A stretch of DNA of 64,000 bases from Rikenellaceae bacterium (GCA_015059845.1 SUZR01000008.1:1-64000); one strand, 5' to 3'. Counted from the stretch's first letter, positions 1 to 7,768 are shown. Numbers and translations are program-made. The notes: generated by a model from the letters alone, not told the origin.

Positions 1-27
1 ATTACTGCGACAGCCTGTCGCAGTAAT
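1..27. repeat. Perfect 13-bp inverted repeat inside the partial gene
   Basis: ATTACTGCGACAG at 1-13 is followed by one base and then its exact reverse complement at 15-27. The palindrome may continue beyond the window on the left only by breaking its symmetry, because base 28 would have to pair with a base outside the window. It lies in coding sequence next to a tyrosine recombinase. Confidence 0.7.
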
Positions 28-83
28 TCGTTATACTCATCTTCGCTGAATGGTCTTGTAACGGTTAAATCCTTCATAGTCAT
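1..83 (-). CDS. N-terminus of a probable DUF1016/YhcG-type nuclease (partial)
   Basis: Only the first 27 codons are inside the window; the gene runs off the left edge. The frame opens with ATG at 83-81 and reads MTMKDLTVTRPFSEDEYNEL, then LLRQAVAV. An alternative ATG lies two codons downstream. The pattern of a short polar start followed by 'LLRxAVxVI' resembles the beginning of DUF1016 (YhcG, PDDEXK nuclease) proteins, which in Bacteroidales often sit beside type I restriction loci and tyrosine recombinases. This is recognition of a very short stretch, so the family is tentative. A minus-strand TACCTTTG box lies at 109-116, about 26 bases upstream of the ATG. A perfect 13-bp inverted repeat occupies positions 1-27 inside the coding sequence. 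Confidence 0.45.
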   Translation of the reverse strand, partial: MTMKDLTVTRPFSEDEYNELLRQAVAV

Positions 84-108
84 ATCTCTCTATTGCTTAA
101 ACCTTATG

Positions 109-116
109 CAAAGGTA
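109..116 (-). promoter_or_regulatory. -7 box (TACCTTTG) of the left-edge gene
   Basis: The minus strand reads TACCTTTG, matching the Bacteroidetes -7 consensus TAnnTTTG, about 26 bases upstream of the ATG at 83. No convincing TTTG -33 element is seen at the expected distance, so this is a partial match. Confidence 0.45.
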
Positions 117-153
117 TAAAAGATTTCCGGTTGAATGCCTTTTAGCTATTGAA

Positions 154-531
154 TTATGATAATATTCTGCTCATTGGAGCTTCACATCCTAACGATATGA
201 GTAGGTTAATCCCATTCTTTTTCTGATGGCACAAACTCTCCAACACCTTTTCTCTTATCCTGCTTGCCTCATAGGTATTCAACCGAAACGCAAGAGCAAT
301 AACCACTTCGAGATTGTAGAATGTAGCCCAACTTTTAGACGTTGCCAAATCGCATCGTTGGGCGCTTACAGGGCAAAGCATTCCACTCTTGTATATTACT
401 CTAATGGCGGCTCGAAGTGTCGGGGCAATCACCCCGAACAACTCCACCAATTCCATTTCAGACATCCCAACATTACTGTCTGGGATATTCACTCTTCCGT
501 TCTCGCTGATTGTTATTATCGCTCGTTCCAT
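154..531 (-). CDS. Hypothetical protein co-transcribed with tyrosine recombinase
   Basis: A 125-residue protein starting MERAIITISENGRVNIPD. The first 20 residues resemble the opening strand of AbrB/SpoVT-like swapped-hairpin DNA-binding proteins (ITISENGRVxIP), but the rest (an acidic EMELVELFGVI segment, then a basic IREKVLESL helix) does not let me name a family. It starts two bases after the stop codon of the recombinase gene (534), so the two are almost certainly one transcription unit. Small proteins of this kind beside Bacteroidales integrases are common; a directionality or regulatory role is inference. Four cysteines (residues around 52, 59, 101, 115) are spread without a metal-binding spacing. 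Confidence 0.7.
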   Translation of the reverse strand: MERAIITISENGRVNIPDSNVGMSEMELVELFGVIAPTLRAAIRVIYKSGMLCPVSAQRCDLATSKSWATFYNLEVVIALAFRLNTYEASRIREKVLESLCHQKKNGINLLISLGCEAPMSRILS

Positions 532-533
532 AG

Positions 534-1757
534 TTACATTGCTATTGAGATTTCACTAAACGATTGATTAAGTCGGTTTCCGAACATCGTCAAATCCTTG
601 TCAATTTTCTCGGTGGTAATCTTCGCATATCGTTGTGTCGTGGTAATGTTCGTATGCCCCAATACTCGGCTTACACTCTCAATGGGAACGCCCTTGCTCA
701 GAGCAAGCGTAGCGAACCCATGGCGAGTGCAATGGAAGGAAATATCCTTTGAAATTCCGCACTCTTTAATCATCTTTTTCAGCGGTTTACAGATGTTCCA
801 ATAGTTCAGATTCGGGAACACAAGTTTATCCTCTTGAAACCTCTCGTAACGCTTGATTATCTGCAACGGAATATCCAGCAACTTCACTTGGAAATTCACC
901 TTTGTCTTGTGTCGCTTGGATAGAATCCATTTCTCTCCGTTTATCTCTACTATATCATCGGTGGTCAGTTCCTTAATATCTACGAATGACAAAGCTGTGA
1001 AACTTGCAAACACGAACAGGTCTCTGATATAAGCTAACTTCTTATCCGCAAATTCGTGTGTCATTACAGCCTTGATTTCATCTTCGGTCAAGTATTGACG
1101 CTCCTTGATATTCTGATTTACCCGATACTGAGCAAACGGATTTCGTGGTGTCAGTCCGTTATAATGAGCTTTTGACACGATTGTTTTCAGCCACATACAA
1201 TGTGACCATACACTACCATTATGCAAACCTGCATCGGTAGAGAGATAGATTTCATACTCCTTGATGAAGTCGGGAGTAAGTTCAAGCATAGAAATATCAC
1301 TACGCTTGTAGCATTTCTTAATGAATGCAGCTAAATGATTTCTAGACCTTACACGCACCTTGTAGGAACTTGCTGCACGGTCTATTCCGATACGCTTCTT
1401 GAAACTCTCGTTGTCCTTGTCAAATGCACCGAGCAATGTTTCATATTCCGTTCCGATACCTTGATAGGCATTACGTACCATTTCAGCAGTTACAAATGCT
1501 TCTCTATCCGAAATGCGTTGATAATGCTTGATGATTTGAGCCTTGATGTTATCTAAAGCTAAATTGATGTCTCGTGCCTCCTTGCTCTTGCCTTTTGCCC
1601 GATTACCTTTGGCATCCCACATTGTTTTTGCAATGGTCAGTTTGCAACTGAATTGTGCCACAGAACCGTTGATTGTTACTCGTCCCATAATGGGAACAAT
1701 ACCGTTTTTCTCCTTGCTTCCGTTCACATAGAACAGCACCTTAAATGTACTTCGCAT
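534..1757 (-). CDS. Tyrosine site-specific recombinase (IntDOT-like)
   Basis: Phage-integrase-family recombinase of 407 residues when started at MRSTFKVLFY (ATG at 1757); an upstream in-frame ATG at 1805 would add 16 residues lacking family character. Layout: N-terminal arm-binding domain with the Bacteroidetes-type motif around WDAKGNRAKG, a SAM-like core-binding domain (about 100-215), and the catalytic domain. Catalytic residues seen (new numbering): beta-hairpin Lys in SKRHKTK (~284-286), His342/Arg345 in FHCTRHG, His368 in LGHT and nucleophile Tyr377 in QRYAKI. The usual first catalytic Arg is replaced by Ser257 in TALSFVD, a substitution known from IntDOT of Bacteroides conjugative transposons. 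It transcribes into the 125-residue protein and then toward the left-edge gene. It may serve an integrative element or an invertible restriction locus; the target sites are not visible. Confidence 0.93.
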   Translation of the reverse strand: MRSTFKVLFYVNGSKEKNGIVPIMGRVTINGSVAQFSCKLTIAKTMWDAKGNRAKGKSKEARDINLALDNIKAQIIKHYQRISDREAFVTAEMVRNAYQGIGTEYETLLGAFDKDNESFKKRIGIDRAASSYKVRVRSRNHLAAFIKKCYKRSDISMLELTPDFIKEYEIYLSTDAGLHNGSVWSHCMWLKTIVSKAHYNGLTPRNPFAQYRVNQNIKERQYLTEDEIKAVMTHEFADKKLAYIRDLFVFASFTALSFVDIKELTTDDIVEINGEKWILSKRHKTKVNFQVKLLDIPLQIIKRYERFQEDKLVFPNLNYWNICKPLKKMIKECGISKDISFHCTRHGFATLALSKGVPIESVSRVLGHTNITTTQRYAKITTEKIDKDLTMFGNRLNQSFSEISIAM

Positions 1758-2115
1758 AATCCAATTCTTTTTGGTTACAAAATTAGTTATCAGCGAGTTG
1801 TACACTGTTATGCAGAATGTAGCAGAGAGTAGAAATAAACTCCAACGACCTATAAACTTACCTCATTATCGGGTAATGATTTGAAAACCGTTCGCTCTCA
1901 TTACCTTTCATTTCCTTGCACTTTTGCATCAGCGAGGCTTTCATCGAAAGTCCTCATAAGTCATTGAACACCAGTGCTGCCATCATTATTTCTCCTCATT
2001 CATTAGATTTTTCCAGAGATATATCTTAAATTTGTATGAAAAGCCAATAAATAGAAAAAAATGAACACCGATAACAAACAAAATAGAGTTTGAAAATCCT
2101 AAATTCAATAATTAG
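1758..2115. other. Non-coding stretch between recombinase and tRNA-Arg
   Basis: No convincing gene. It is AT-rich, contains an imperfect hairpin at 1936-1957 (GAGGCTTTC / GAAAGTCCTC) and, on the minus strand, short open stretches starting MMAALVFNDL that stop after a few codons and could be a decayed reading frame. No second copy of the tRNA-Arg 3' end is seen here, so I cannot identify an attachment site. Confidence 0.5.
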
Positions 2116-2147
2116 TTTGGAAAAAAGAAATAAATGACGTAATTTCG
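2116..2147 (+). promoter_or_regulatory. Promoter of tRNA-Arg
   Basis: TTTG at 2116-2119 and TAATTTCG at 2140-2147, separated by 20 bases, match the Bacteroidetes sigma-ABfr promoter (TTTG-N19/21-TAnnTTTG) with one mismatch. The predicted start lies about 25 bases before the mature tRNA. Confidence 0.65.
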
Positions 2148-2178
2148 CAGCGCAAAAGATTTTATCTACCGTTGTGTC

Positions 2179-2252
2179 GGTTCCGTAGCTCAGTTGGATA
2201 GAGCAACAGCCTTCTAAGCTGTGGGTCGTGGATTCGAATCCCGCCGGAATCA
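2179..2252 (+). tRNA. tRNA-Arg (anticodon TCT)
   Basis: A 74-nt cloverleaf without encoded CCA. The acceptor stem GGTTCCG pairs with CGGAATC (one G-U), the anticodon loop CTTCTAA gives anticodon TCT reading AGA, and the T-arm has the normal GATTCGAATCC core. The discriminator base is A2252. Confidence 0.96.
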
Positions 2253-2270
2253 CTAAAGAACAGAAAATAT

Positions 2271-2295
2271 AAGGAGTGCCAATAGCACTCCTTTA
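2271..2295 (+). terminator. Terminator after tRNA-Arg
   Basis: Stem AAGGAGTGC / GCACTCCTT with a five-base loop, followed by TATTGTTATT. A 25-base stretch here (2271-2295) is the exact reverse complement of 5462-5486, including the loop. Confidence 0.8.
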
Positions 2296-2628
2296 TTGTT
2301 ATTAAATTTGAGATAGTTAGCAAGGAGCCTTAATCCTCCCAAAAACACCAATTGCTGCCTTCTATATCTCCTTTTCCAGAATCTGAAAAAATAATACCCC
2401 TACTATATTGAGAATTTGCTTGTGGGTTTTACCAAAATATCAATAATTATACGATGAAATCAAGAAATTATTCGTAAATTGCAGACAATTGTAAAGTTGC
2501 GATTTGATACCAGTCTACGATATTGATTTTGCCACCAAGCAGATCAAGGATATCGGTTATGACTACGTCAAAGTATATTTTGATTTTTAAACCTAACAAA
2601 ACAGTTTTAACAAGATACTTAAAATAAT
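2296..2628. other. Non-coding region upstream of kduI
   Basis: AT-rich and without an intact gene. It holds a probable gene remnant at 2495-2590 (separate entry). I see no good TTTG/TAnnTTTG pair for kduI, so its promoter is not assigned. Confidence 0.5.
2495..2590 (+). pseudogene. 3' remnant of an unidentified gene
   Basis: A 31-codon open stretch following an in-frame stop reads SCDLIPVYDIDFATKQ, then IKDIGYDYVKVYFDF and a stop at 2588-2590. Composition and codon choice (gcc acc aag cag atc aag) look like real coding sequence and differ from the AT-rich surroundings, but there is no start codon. It is most simply the tail of a gene truncated when the kdu cassette region was rearranged. I do not recognise the family. 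Confidence 0.4.
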
Positions 2629-3471
2629 ATGAAAACTAATTACGAAGTAAGATACGCCGCACATCCACGCGATGCCAAAGGCTATGACACGGCTCGATTG
2701 AGAGAGGATTTCCTGATAGAGAAAATTTTTGCTGCCGATGAGGTAAATATGGTATATTCGATGTATGACCGTATGGTCGTAGGTGGAGCAATGCCCATAG
2801 GCGAGGCTTTGAAGCTGGAGGCGATAGATCCTCTCAAGGCTGAGTATTTCCTCTCGCGCCGTGAGTTGGGCATCTTCAATGTAGGAGGTAAGGGGCGCGT
2901 GAAAGTTGGTGAAGAGAGTTTTGAGCTCGACTTTAAGGAGGCTCTATATTTGGGTGCAGGGGATCGCGAGGTGTTCTTCGAGAGCGAAGATAGCAGTGCA
3001 CCTGCAAAATTCTATTTCAACTCTTGCGTAGCACACCACACCTATCCCGACCGTAAAGTTACCAAGACAGATGCTATCGTTGCGCATATGGGATCGCTGG
3101 AGGGCTCGAATGACCGTAATATCAATAAGATGTTGGTGCGTGAGGTTCTTCCTACTTGCCAATTGCAGATGGGTATGACCGAACTTATGACGGGAAGTGT
3201 TTGGAACACTATGCCAGCCCACGTTCACTCGCGCCGTATGGAGGCCTATTTCTATTTTGAGGTGCCCGAGGAGCACGCTGTATGTCACTTTATGGGTGAG
3301 GTCAACGAGACCCGCCACATCTGGATGCGAGGTGAGCAGGCTGTGCTTTCGCCCGAGTGGTCTATCCATAGTGCAGCGGCAACGCACAACTATACCTTCA
3401 TTTGGGGTATGGGTGGCGAGAATCTCGACTACTCGGATCAGGATTTCTCTTTGATTACGGATCTAAAATAG
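2629..3471 (+). CDS. kduI: 5-dehydro-4-deoxy-D-glucuronate isomerase
   Basis: KduI converts 4-deoxy-L-threo-5-hexosulose uronate, the product of polysaccharide lyases and unsaturated glucuronyl hydrolases, to 3-deoxy-D-glycero-2,5-hexodiulosonate in the cytoplasm. The 280-residue length is normal. The cupin zinc site is intact: His198 and His200 in PAHVHSRRMEAY, Glu205 in the same motif, and His247 in WSIHSAAATHNY. The next gene encodes the following enzyme of the pathway ten bases downstream, so the two form an operon for pectin or glycosaminoglycan uronates. The start ATG is preceded by an A-rich stretch typical of the phylum. Confidence 0.97.
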   Translation: MKTNYEVRYAAHPRDAKGYDTARLREDFLIEKIFAADEVNMVYSMYDRMVVGGAMPIGEALKLEAIDPLKAEYFLSRRELGIFNVGGKGRVKVGEESFELDFKEALYLGAGDREVFFESEDSSAPAKFYFNSCVAHHTYPDRKVTKTDAIVAHMGSLEGSNDRNINKMLVREVLPTCQLQMGMTELMTGSVWNTMPAHVHSRRMEAYFYFEVPEEHAVCHFMGEVNETRHIWMRGEQAVLSPEWSIHSAAATHNYTFIWGMGGENLDYSDQDFSLITDLK

Positions 3472-3481
3472 GCATTGCGAA

Positions 3482-4276
3482 ATGGTAACTTATTCATTGG
3501 AGGGTAAAGTTGCACTCGTTACAGGTGCGGCATACGGAATAGGCTTTGCTATGGCGGAGGCTTTGGCTGAGGCTGGGGCTAAAATTGCCTTTAACTGCCG
3601 TAGTGAGGAGCATCTGCAACGGGCGTTGGATGAGTACAGAGCCAAAGGCATAGATGCCAAGGGCTACATCTGTGATGTGAGGGATGAGAAGGCCGTCATT
3701 GAGATGATACGTAACATAGAGCAGGAATTGGGCGCTGTGGATATTTTGGTCAATAATGCAGGCATTATCAAACGCATCCCTATGCACGAGATGTCGGTTG
3801 AGGAGTTCTCCGAGGTGGTGGATATAGACCTTGTAGCTCCATTTATTATGTCAAAGGCGGTAATCCCAAGTATGATTGAGCGTGGCGGAGGTAAAATCAT
3901 AAACATCTGCTCGATGATGTCGGAGCTGGGCCGTGAAACTGTATCTGCATATGCGGCGGCTAAGGGCGGCTTGAAGATGCTCACACGTAACATCGCCTCG
4001 GAGTATGGAGCATACAATATCCAGTGTAACGCTATCGGCCCAGGTTATATCGCAACGCCGCAGACCGCGCCACTGCGTGAGCCTGACAAGGATGGCAATC
4101 CGCATCCGTTCGATAGTTTCATTATCGCCAAGACACCTGCGGCACGCTGGGGTACGCCTGAGGATTTAAAGGGGCCTATACTCTTCCTTGCGTCCGAGGC
4201 TTCGGACTTTGTGAATGGTCACGTATTGTATGTCGATGGTGGAATTTTGGCATATATTGGCAAACAACCCAAATAG
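3482..4276 (+). CDS. kduD: 2-dehydro-3-deoxy-D-gluconate 5-dehydrogenase (SDR family)
   Basis: A 264-residue classical short-chain dehydrogenase. It has the Rossmann motif TGAAYGIG (14-21), NNAG (91-94), and catalytic Ser144, Tyr157 and Lys161 (YAAAK). In this position it should reduce 3-deoxy-D-glycero-2,5-hexodiulosonate to 2-keto-3-deoxygluconate. Similar proteins are often annotated gluconate 5-dehydrogenase; adjacency to kduI (10 bases) favours KduD. The C-terminus FVNGHVLYVDGG is the usual SDR end. It is followed by the DUF4861 lipoprotein gene 10 bases later. KDG kinase and aldolase genes are not in the window. Confidence 0.93.
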   Translation: MVTYSLEGKVALVTGAAYGIGFAMAEALAEAGAKIAFNCRSEEHLQRALDEYRAKGIDAKGYICDVRDEKAVIEMIRNIEQELGAVDILVNNAGIIKRIPMHEMSVEEFSEVVDIDLVAPFIMSKAVIPSMIERGGGKIINICSMMSELGRETVSAYAAAKGGLKMLTRNIASEYGAYNIQCNAIGPGYIATPQTAPLREPDKDGNPHPFDSFIIAKTPAARWGTPEDLKGPILFLASEASDFVNGHVLYVDGGILAYIGKQPK

Positions 4277-4286
4277 AGTAAGTCTT

Positions 4287-5420
4287 ATGAAGAGAGTATT
4301 GCTGATTCTGCAGTTATTGTGGCTTTGTGGATGTGGAGCTGTGGGTGGCGTAGATGTCACCGTGACCAACCCTTCATCCTACGCGCGAACGCACGAGAGT
4401 GTGGAGATTGCGTGGACCGAATTGGAAGAACGCGGAATTACGGCAGAACAGGTGATTGTAGAGGATGAACAACACAATCAAATCCCTTCGCAGGTGATAT
4501 TCGACAAAGAGGGTGTAGCGCAAAAACTCCTTTTTCAGGCATCCGTCGAGGCGTCGGCCAAGAGCCACTATAAGATTAAAAGAGGCGTTGCCGACAACTA
4601 TGAGTCAAAGGTCTATGGCCGCTATGTACCCGAACGTCTGGATGATTATGCGTGGGAAAATAATCTAACGGCATATCGCATCTATGGCCCGCGATTGAAT
4701 GACCCCAAAACTCAAGGAGTGGATGTGTGGGTAAAAAATACCGAGAGACTAATCATCAACGAGTGGTTTGCCCGCAATGATTACCATCACAACTATGGAG
4801 AGGGTATGGATTGCTACAAGGTGGGTAATACACTCGGTGGTGGAGCTTTGGCTGTTGTGCAGGATTCGCAGCTGCTTTTGAGCGGAAACTATCTGAGTCA
4901 GGAGTGCGTGGCAAATGGCCCGTTGCGTACCGAAGCGGAGTTTGTATATGCGCCTGTGAAGGTCGGTAATCATAACGTGGAAATCAAACGTCGTATATGG
5001 CTCGATGCTAACAGCCGTTTTAGCTTTCAAGAGTATGAGCTGAATGGTTTCGATGGTGATATAGAGGTTGCTGCTGGTATGGTGATGCACGATGTGAGAG
5101 ATATCACTCAGAATGAGAATTGGATTGCCCTCACCGAGCCAGCATCAGATAGTCGTAATGCTGAGCGTGATGGTGATATTTTATTAGGCGTTATTTTGCA
5201 GAGAGGTGAGAAACAGAGCCGTTTTCAAACGCTCACTTCGCCTAATCAGCAAGTCCAGCACGCATTGATTTTGCGCAAGGCTAAGGCAGGAGAGAAGATT
5301 CTTATGCTAAACGGCTCGGCGTGGAGCCACGCCGGTGTAGAGGGAGGCGCAGAGTGGGCCGAAGAGGTCAAAAAAGCTGCTGACAGATTAAACAACCCGT
5401 TTCGAGTAGAGGTCAAGTAG
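4287..5420 (+). CDS. DUF4861 family lipoprotein, polysaccharide-utilisation associated
   Basis: A 377-residue lipoprotein. I chose ATG 4287 because it gives a type II signal peptide (MKRVLLILQLLWLCGC, lipidated Cys16); a start 24 codons upstream would lie inside kduD. After the signal, VDVTVTNPSSYARTHESVEI matches the opening of DUF4861 proteins, which occur beside lyases and hydrolases acting on uronate polysaccharides. Cys16 is followed by GAVGG without acidic residues, suggesting periplasmic rather than surface exposure. Third gene of the kduI-kduD operon, so a role in releasing or modifying unsaturated uronosyl oligosaccharides is plausible; activity is not evident from motifs. Confidence 0.85.
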   Translation: MKRVLLILQLLWLCGCGAVGGVDVTVTNPSSYARTHESVEIAWTELEERGITAEQVIVEDEQHNQIPSQVIFDKEGVAQKLLFQASVEASAKSHYKIKRGVADNYESKVYGRYVPERLDDYAWENNLTAYRIYGPRLNDPKTQGVDVWVKNTERLIINEWFARNDYHHNYGEGMDCYKVGNTLGGGALAVVQDSQLLLSGNYLSQECVANGPLRTEAEFVYAPVKVGNHNVEIKRRIWLDANSRFSFQEYELNGFDGDIEVAAGMVMHDVRDITQNENWIALTEPASDSRNAERDGDILLGVILQRGEKQSRFQTLTSPNQQVQHALILRKAKAGEKILMLNGSAWSHAGVEGGAEWAEEVKKAADRLNNPFRVEVK

Positions 5421-5457
5421 GGCCTTCGTATTCGGATTTTGCGTTAACCATCCCGAA

Positions 5458-5492
5458 AAAATAAAGGAGTGCTATTGGCACTCCTTTATTTT
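5458..5492. terminator. Bidirectional terminator between DUF4861 gene and nfnB
   Basis: Stem AAAATAAAGGAGTGC / GCACTCCTTTATTTT with a TATTG loop, A-rich on the left and T-rich on the right so it can work for both converging genes. Its core is the exact reverse complement of the terminator after tRNA-Arg. Confidence 0.8.
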
Positions 5493-5507
5493 ATAATAGC
5501 ATACGTC

Positions 5508-6893
5508 CTACTTACTCTTGATGTACTCGTCAATGGCTTTGGCGGCTTTGCGGCCGGCACCCATAGCGAGGATAACGGTAGCAGCTCCTGTAACGGCATC
5601 ACCGCCGGCGAAGACACCCTCACGTGTTGTAGCGCCATTCTCATCAGCTACGATACAGCCGCGGCGGTTAGTCTCCAGGCCTGCAGTTGTACTCTTAAGC
5701 AGCGGATTAGGAGATGTACCCAGAGCCATAATAACCACATCGCAATCGAGGGTGAAATCCGAGCCCTCCTTTACAACCGGAGAACGGCGGCCGCTCTCAT
5801 CAGGCTCACCCAACTCCATCTCCACACAGCTGAGGCCAGTAACCCAGCCCTTATCATCACCCAGCACACGGGTAGGATTGGTGAGCATCTTAAACTCGAT
5901 ACCCTCCTCCTTTGCGTGGTGCACCTCCTCACGACGTGCAGGAAGCTCCGCCTCCGAACGACGATAGATAATCGTTGCATCGGCACCCAGACGCTTTGCC
6001 GTACGCACCGCATCCATTGCAACATTTCCGCCACCGACAACAGCTACACGCTTACCGACATAAATCGGAGTATCGTACTCATCGTCATATGCACGCATCA
6101 GGTTAGCGCGTGTCAAAAACTCGTTTGCCGATACCACGCCATTCAGGTTCTCGCCCTCAATACCCATAAAACGAGGCAGGCCTGCACCCGAACCGATAAA
6201 TACGGCCGAGAAGCCCTCCTCATCAAGCAGAGCATCGATGGTAATTGTACGACCAACAATAACATCCGTCTCGAACTTCACACCCAAGCGACGCAGGTCG
6301 TCAATCTCGCGTGCCACAATCTTCTCCTTCGGCAGACGGAACTCGGGGATACCATATACCAACACGCCACCCAACTTATGCAACGCCTCAAATACGGTAA
6401 CCTCATAGCCCAGCTTTGCCAAATCGATAGCACAAGCCAATCCCGAAGGACCACTTCCGATAACTGCCACCTTCTTACCATTGGTCTTAATCTCCACCTG
6501 CTCCTTGCTGGCGTTATCCAAGCCCCAATCGCCTACAAAACGCTCCAGCTTACCGATAGCAACAGCCTCGCCCTTGATTCCAAGGATACAAGAGCCCTCG
6601 CACTGTGTTTCCTGCGGACATACGCGGCCACAGATACTCGGCAGTGAACTATCCTCGGCAATAATAGCCGAAGCCGATGCGAAATCGCCCTCAGCAACCT
6701 TATGGATAAATGCGGGGATATTAATATTTACGGGACACGCCGCAACGCATCGCGGATTCTTACAATTCAAACAGCGAGTGGCCTCCAACTGAGCCTCCTC
6801 TGCATTATAACCATAGCACACCTCTTCAAAATTGGTGGCACGCACCGCGGGCTCCTGCTCGCGAACGCTTACACGGGGAATCTTATTTGCCAT
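5508..6893 (-). CDS. nfnB: NADH-dependent ferredoxin:NADP+ oxidoreductase, large subunit (GltA/NfnB-like)
   Basis: A 461-residue flavoprotein homologous to glutamate synthase small chains. N-terminal [4Fe-4S] motifs use Cys41, 44, 49, 53 and Cys88, 92, 98, 102; the first FAD Rossmann motif is VIGSGPSG (~144) and the NADPH one is VVGGGNVAMD (~285). There is no gltB neighbour; instead it lies 5 bases downstream of an FNR-like subunit, the arrangement of the NfnAB electron-bifurcating transhydrogenase, which couples NADH and reduced ferredoxin to NADP+ reduction in anaerobes. The pair is therefore called Nfn rather than glutamate synthase; this rests on gene order and family knowledge. Confidence 0.88.
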   Translation of the reverse strand: MANKIPRVSVREQEPAVRATNFEEVCYGYNAEEAQLEATRCLNCKNPRCVAACPVNINIPAFIHKVAEGDFASASAIIAEDSSLPSICGRVCPQETQCEGSCILGIKGEAVAIGKLERFVGDWGLDNASKEQVEIKTNGKKVAVIGSGPSGLACAIDLAKLGYEVTVFEALHKLGGVLVYGIPEFRLPKEKIVAREIDDLRRLGVKFETDVIVGRTITIDALLDEEGFSAVFIGSGAGLPRFMGIEGENLNGVVSANEFLTRANLMRAYDDEYDTPIYVGKRVAVVGGGNVAMDAVRTAKRLGADATIIYRRSEAELPARREEVHHAKEEGIEFKMLTNPTRVLGDDKGWVTGLSCVEMELGEPDESGRRSPVVKEGSDFTLDCDVVIMALGTSPNPLLKSTTAGLETNRRGCIVADENGATTREGVFAGGDAVTGAATVILAMGAGRKAAKAIDEYIKSK

Positions 6894-6898
6894 AGCCC

Positions 6899-7759
6899 TT
6901 AAAAACAGTTACATTTATGATTATGTTTATCGGTTGCCTCACCCTCCTGCTTACGATACATAGCCTGACGACGCATAGCCTCATCGAAATCTACCTGATG
7001 GCCATCGAACTCGGGGCCATCTACGCAGGTGAAGTATGTCTTTCCGCCTACACTCACGCGGCACGCACCACACATACCCGTGCCATCGACCATCAACGCA
7101 TTGAGCGATACGGTTGTAGGCAACGCGTACTCCTTCGTGGTGAGTGTCACGAACTTCATCATAATCATCGGGCCGATGGCTACGCACTCGTCGTAGCTCT
7201 TAGCTTCGTTATCAATCAAATCCTTGATTTTGGCCGTAACCATACCCTTGAAACCGCAAGAGCCATCATCTGTGGCGATATACAGATTATCTGCAACCTT
7301 GGCCATCTCCTCGGTATATATCAACATCGAGGCGCTCTTTGCACCTATAATAACATCGGCCTTGCAACCGTGCTCATACAGCCACTTTACCTGCGGATAT
7401 ACGGGAGCAGTACCTACGCCACCCGCAACAAAGAGGTAACGACGGCTCTTAAGCTCCTCCTCCGAGAGGTGAACAAACTCCGAAGGGTTACCCAACGGGC
7501 CTGCAAAATCGGCTATATAATCGCCCTCACCAAACGTGCACAACTTACGCGTTGACACTCCGATGGCCTGTATTACGATGGTTACCGTGCCATCCTCCTT
7601 GTCGTAATCGGCAATAGTAAGGGGCACACGCTCGCCTTGCTCGTCCACGCGAACAATGACAAACTGTCCGGGCAGCGCACTATGCGCTACACGCGGAGCC
7701 TCGATACGCAGCAAATAGATATTATCTGCCAACGTTCTCTTCTCAACAATTCTAAACAT
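6899..7759 (-). CDS. nfnA: NADH-dependent ferredoxin:NADP+ oxidoreductase, FNR-like subunit (NfnA)
   Basis: About 286 residues, starting MFRIVEKRTLADNIYLLRIE. Two upstream in-frame ATGs (7765, 7777) would extend it into a hairpin, and family members start near the chosen Met. An FAD-binding domain (PLTIADYD) is followed by an NAD-binding domain (VAGGVGTAPVYPQ) and a C-terminal [2Fe-2S] site with Asp-Cys-Cys-Cys in VDGTGMCGACRVSVGG and TCVDGP. Same architecture as dihydroorotate/sulfide dehydrogenase electron-transfer subunits. It forms an operon with the large subunit (5-base gap); the DUF1573 gene ends 53 bases upstream. Confidence 0.88.
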   Translation of the reverse strand: MFRIVEKRTLADNIYLLRIEAPRVAHSALPGQFVIVRVDEQGERVPLTIADYDKEDGTVTIVIQAIGVSTRKLCTFGEGDYIADFAGPLGNPSEFVHLSEEELKSRRYLFVAGGVGTAPVYPQVKWLYEHGCKADVIIGAKSASMLIYTEEMAKVADNLYIATDDGSCGFKGMVTAKIKDLIDNEAKSYDECVAIGPMIMMKFVTLTTKEYALPTTVSLNALMVDGTGMCGACRVSVGGKTYFTCVDGPEFDGHQVDFDEAMRRQAMYRKQEGEATDKHNHKCNCF

Positions 7760-7768
7760 AAGCATTTT

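Noticed and set aside
2179..2252. tRNA-Arg as the integration site of the left-edge recombinase
   Set aside because: The recombinase lies on the 5' side of the tRNA and no duplicate of the tRNA 3' end is seen within the window.
5469..6647. A 392-codon open frame on the plus strand opposite nfnB
   Set aside because: It is antisense to a gene with clear iron-sulfur and FAD motifs, and its composition (many Leu/Thr/Arg/Cys) is that of a shadow frame.
5508..7759. Glutamate synthase small subunit with an oxidoreductase
   Set aside because: There is no gltB neighbour and the FNR-like subunit is adjacent, which fits NfnAB better.
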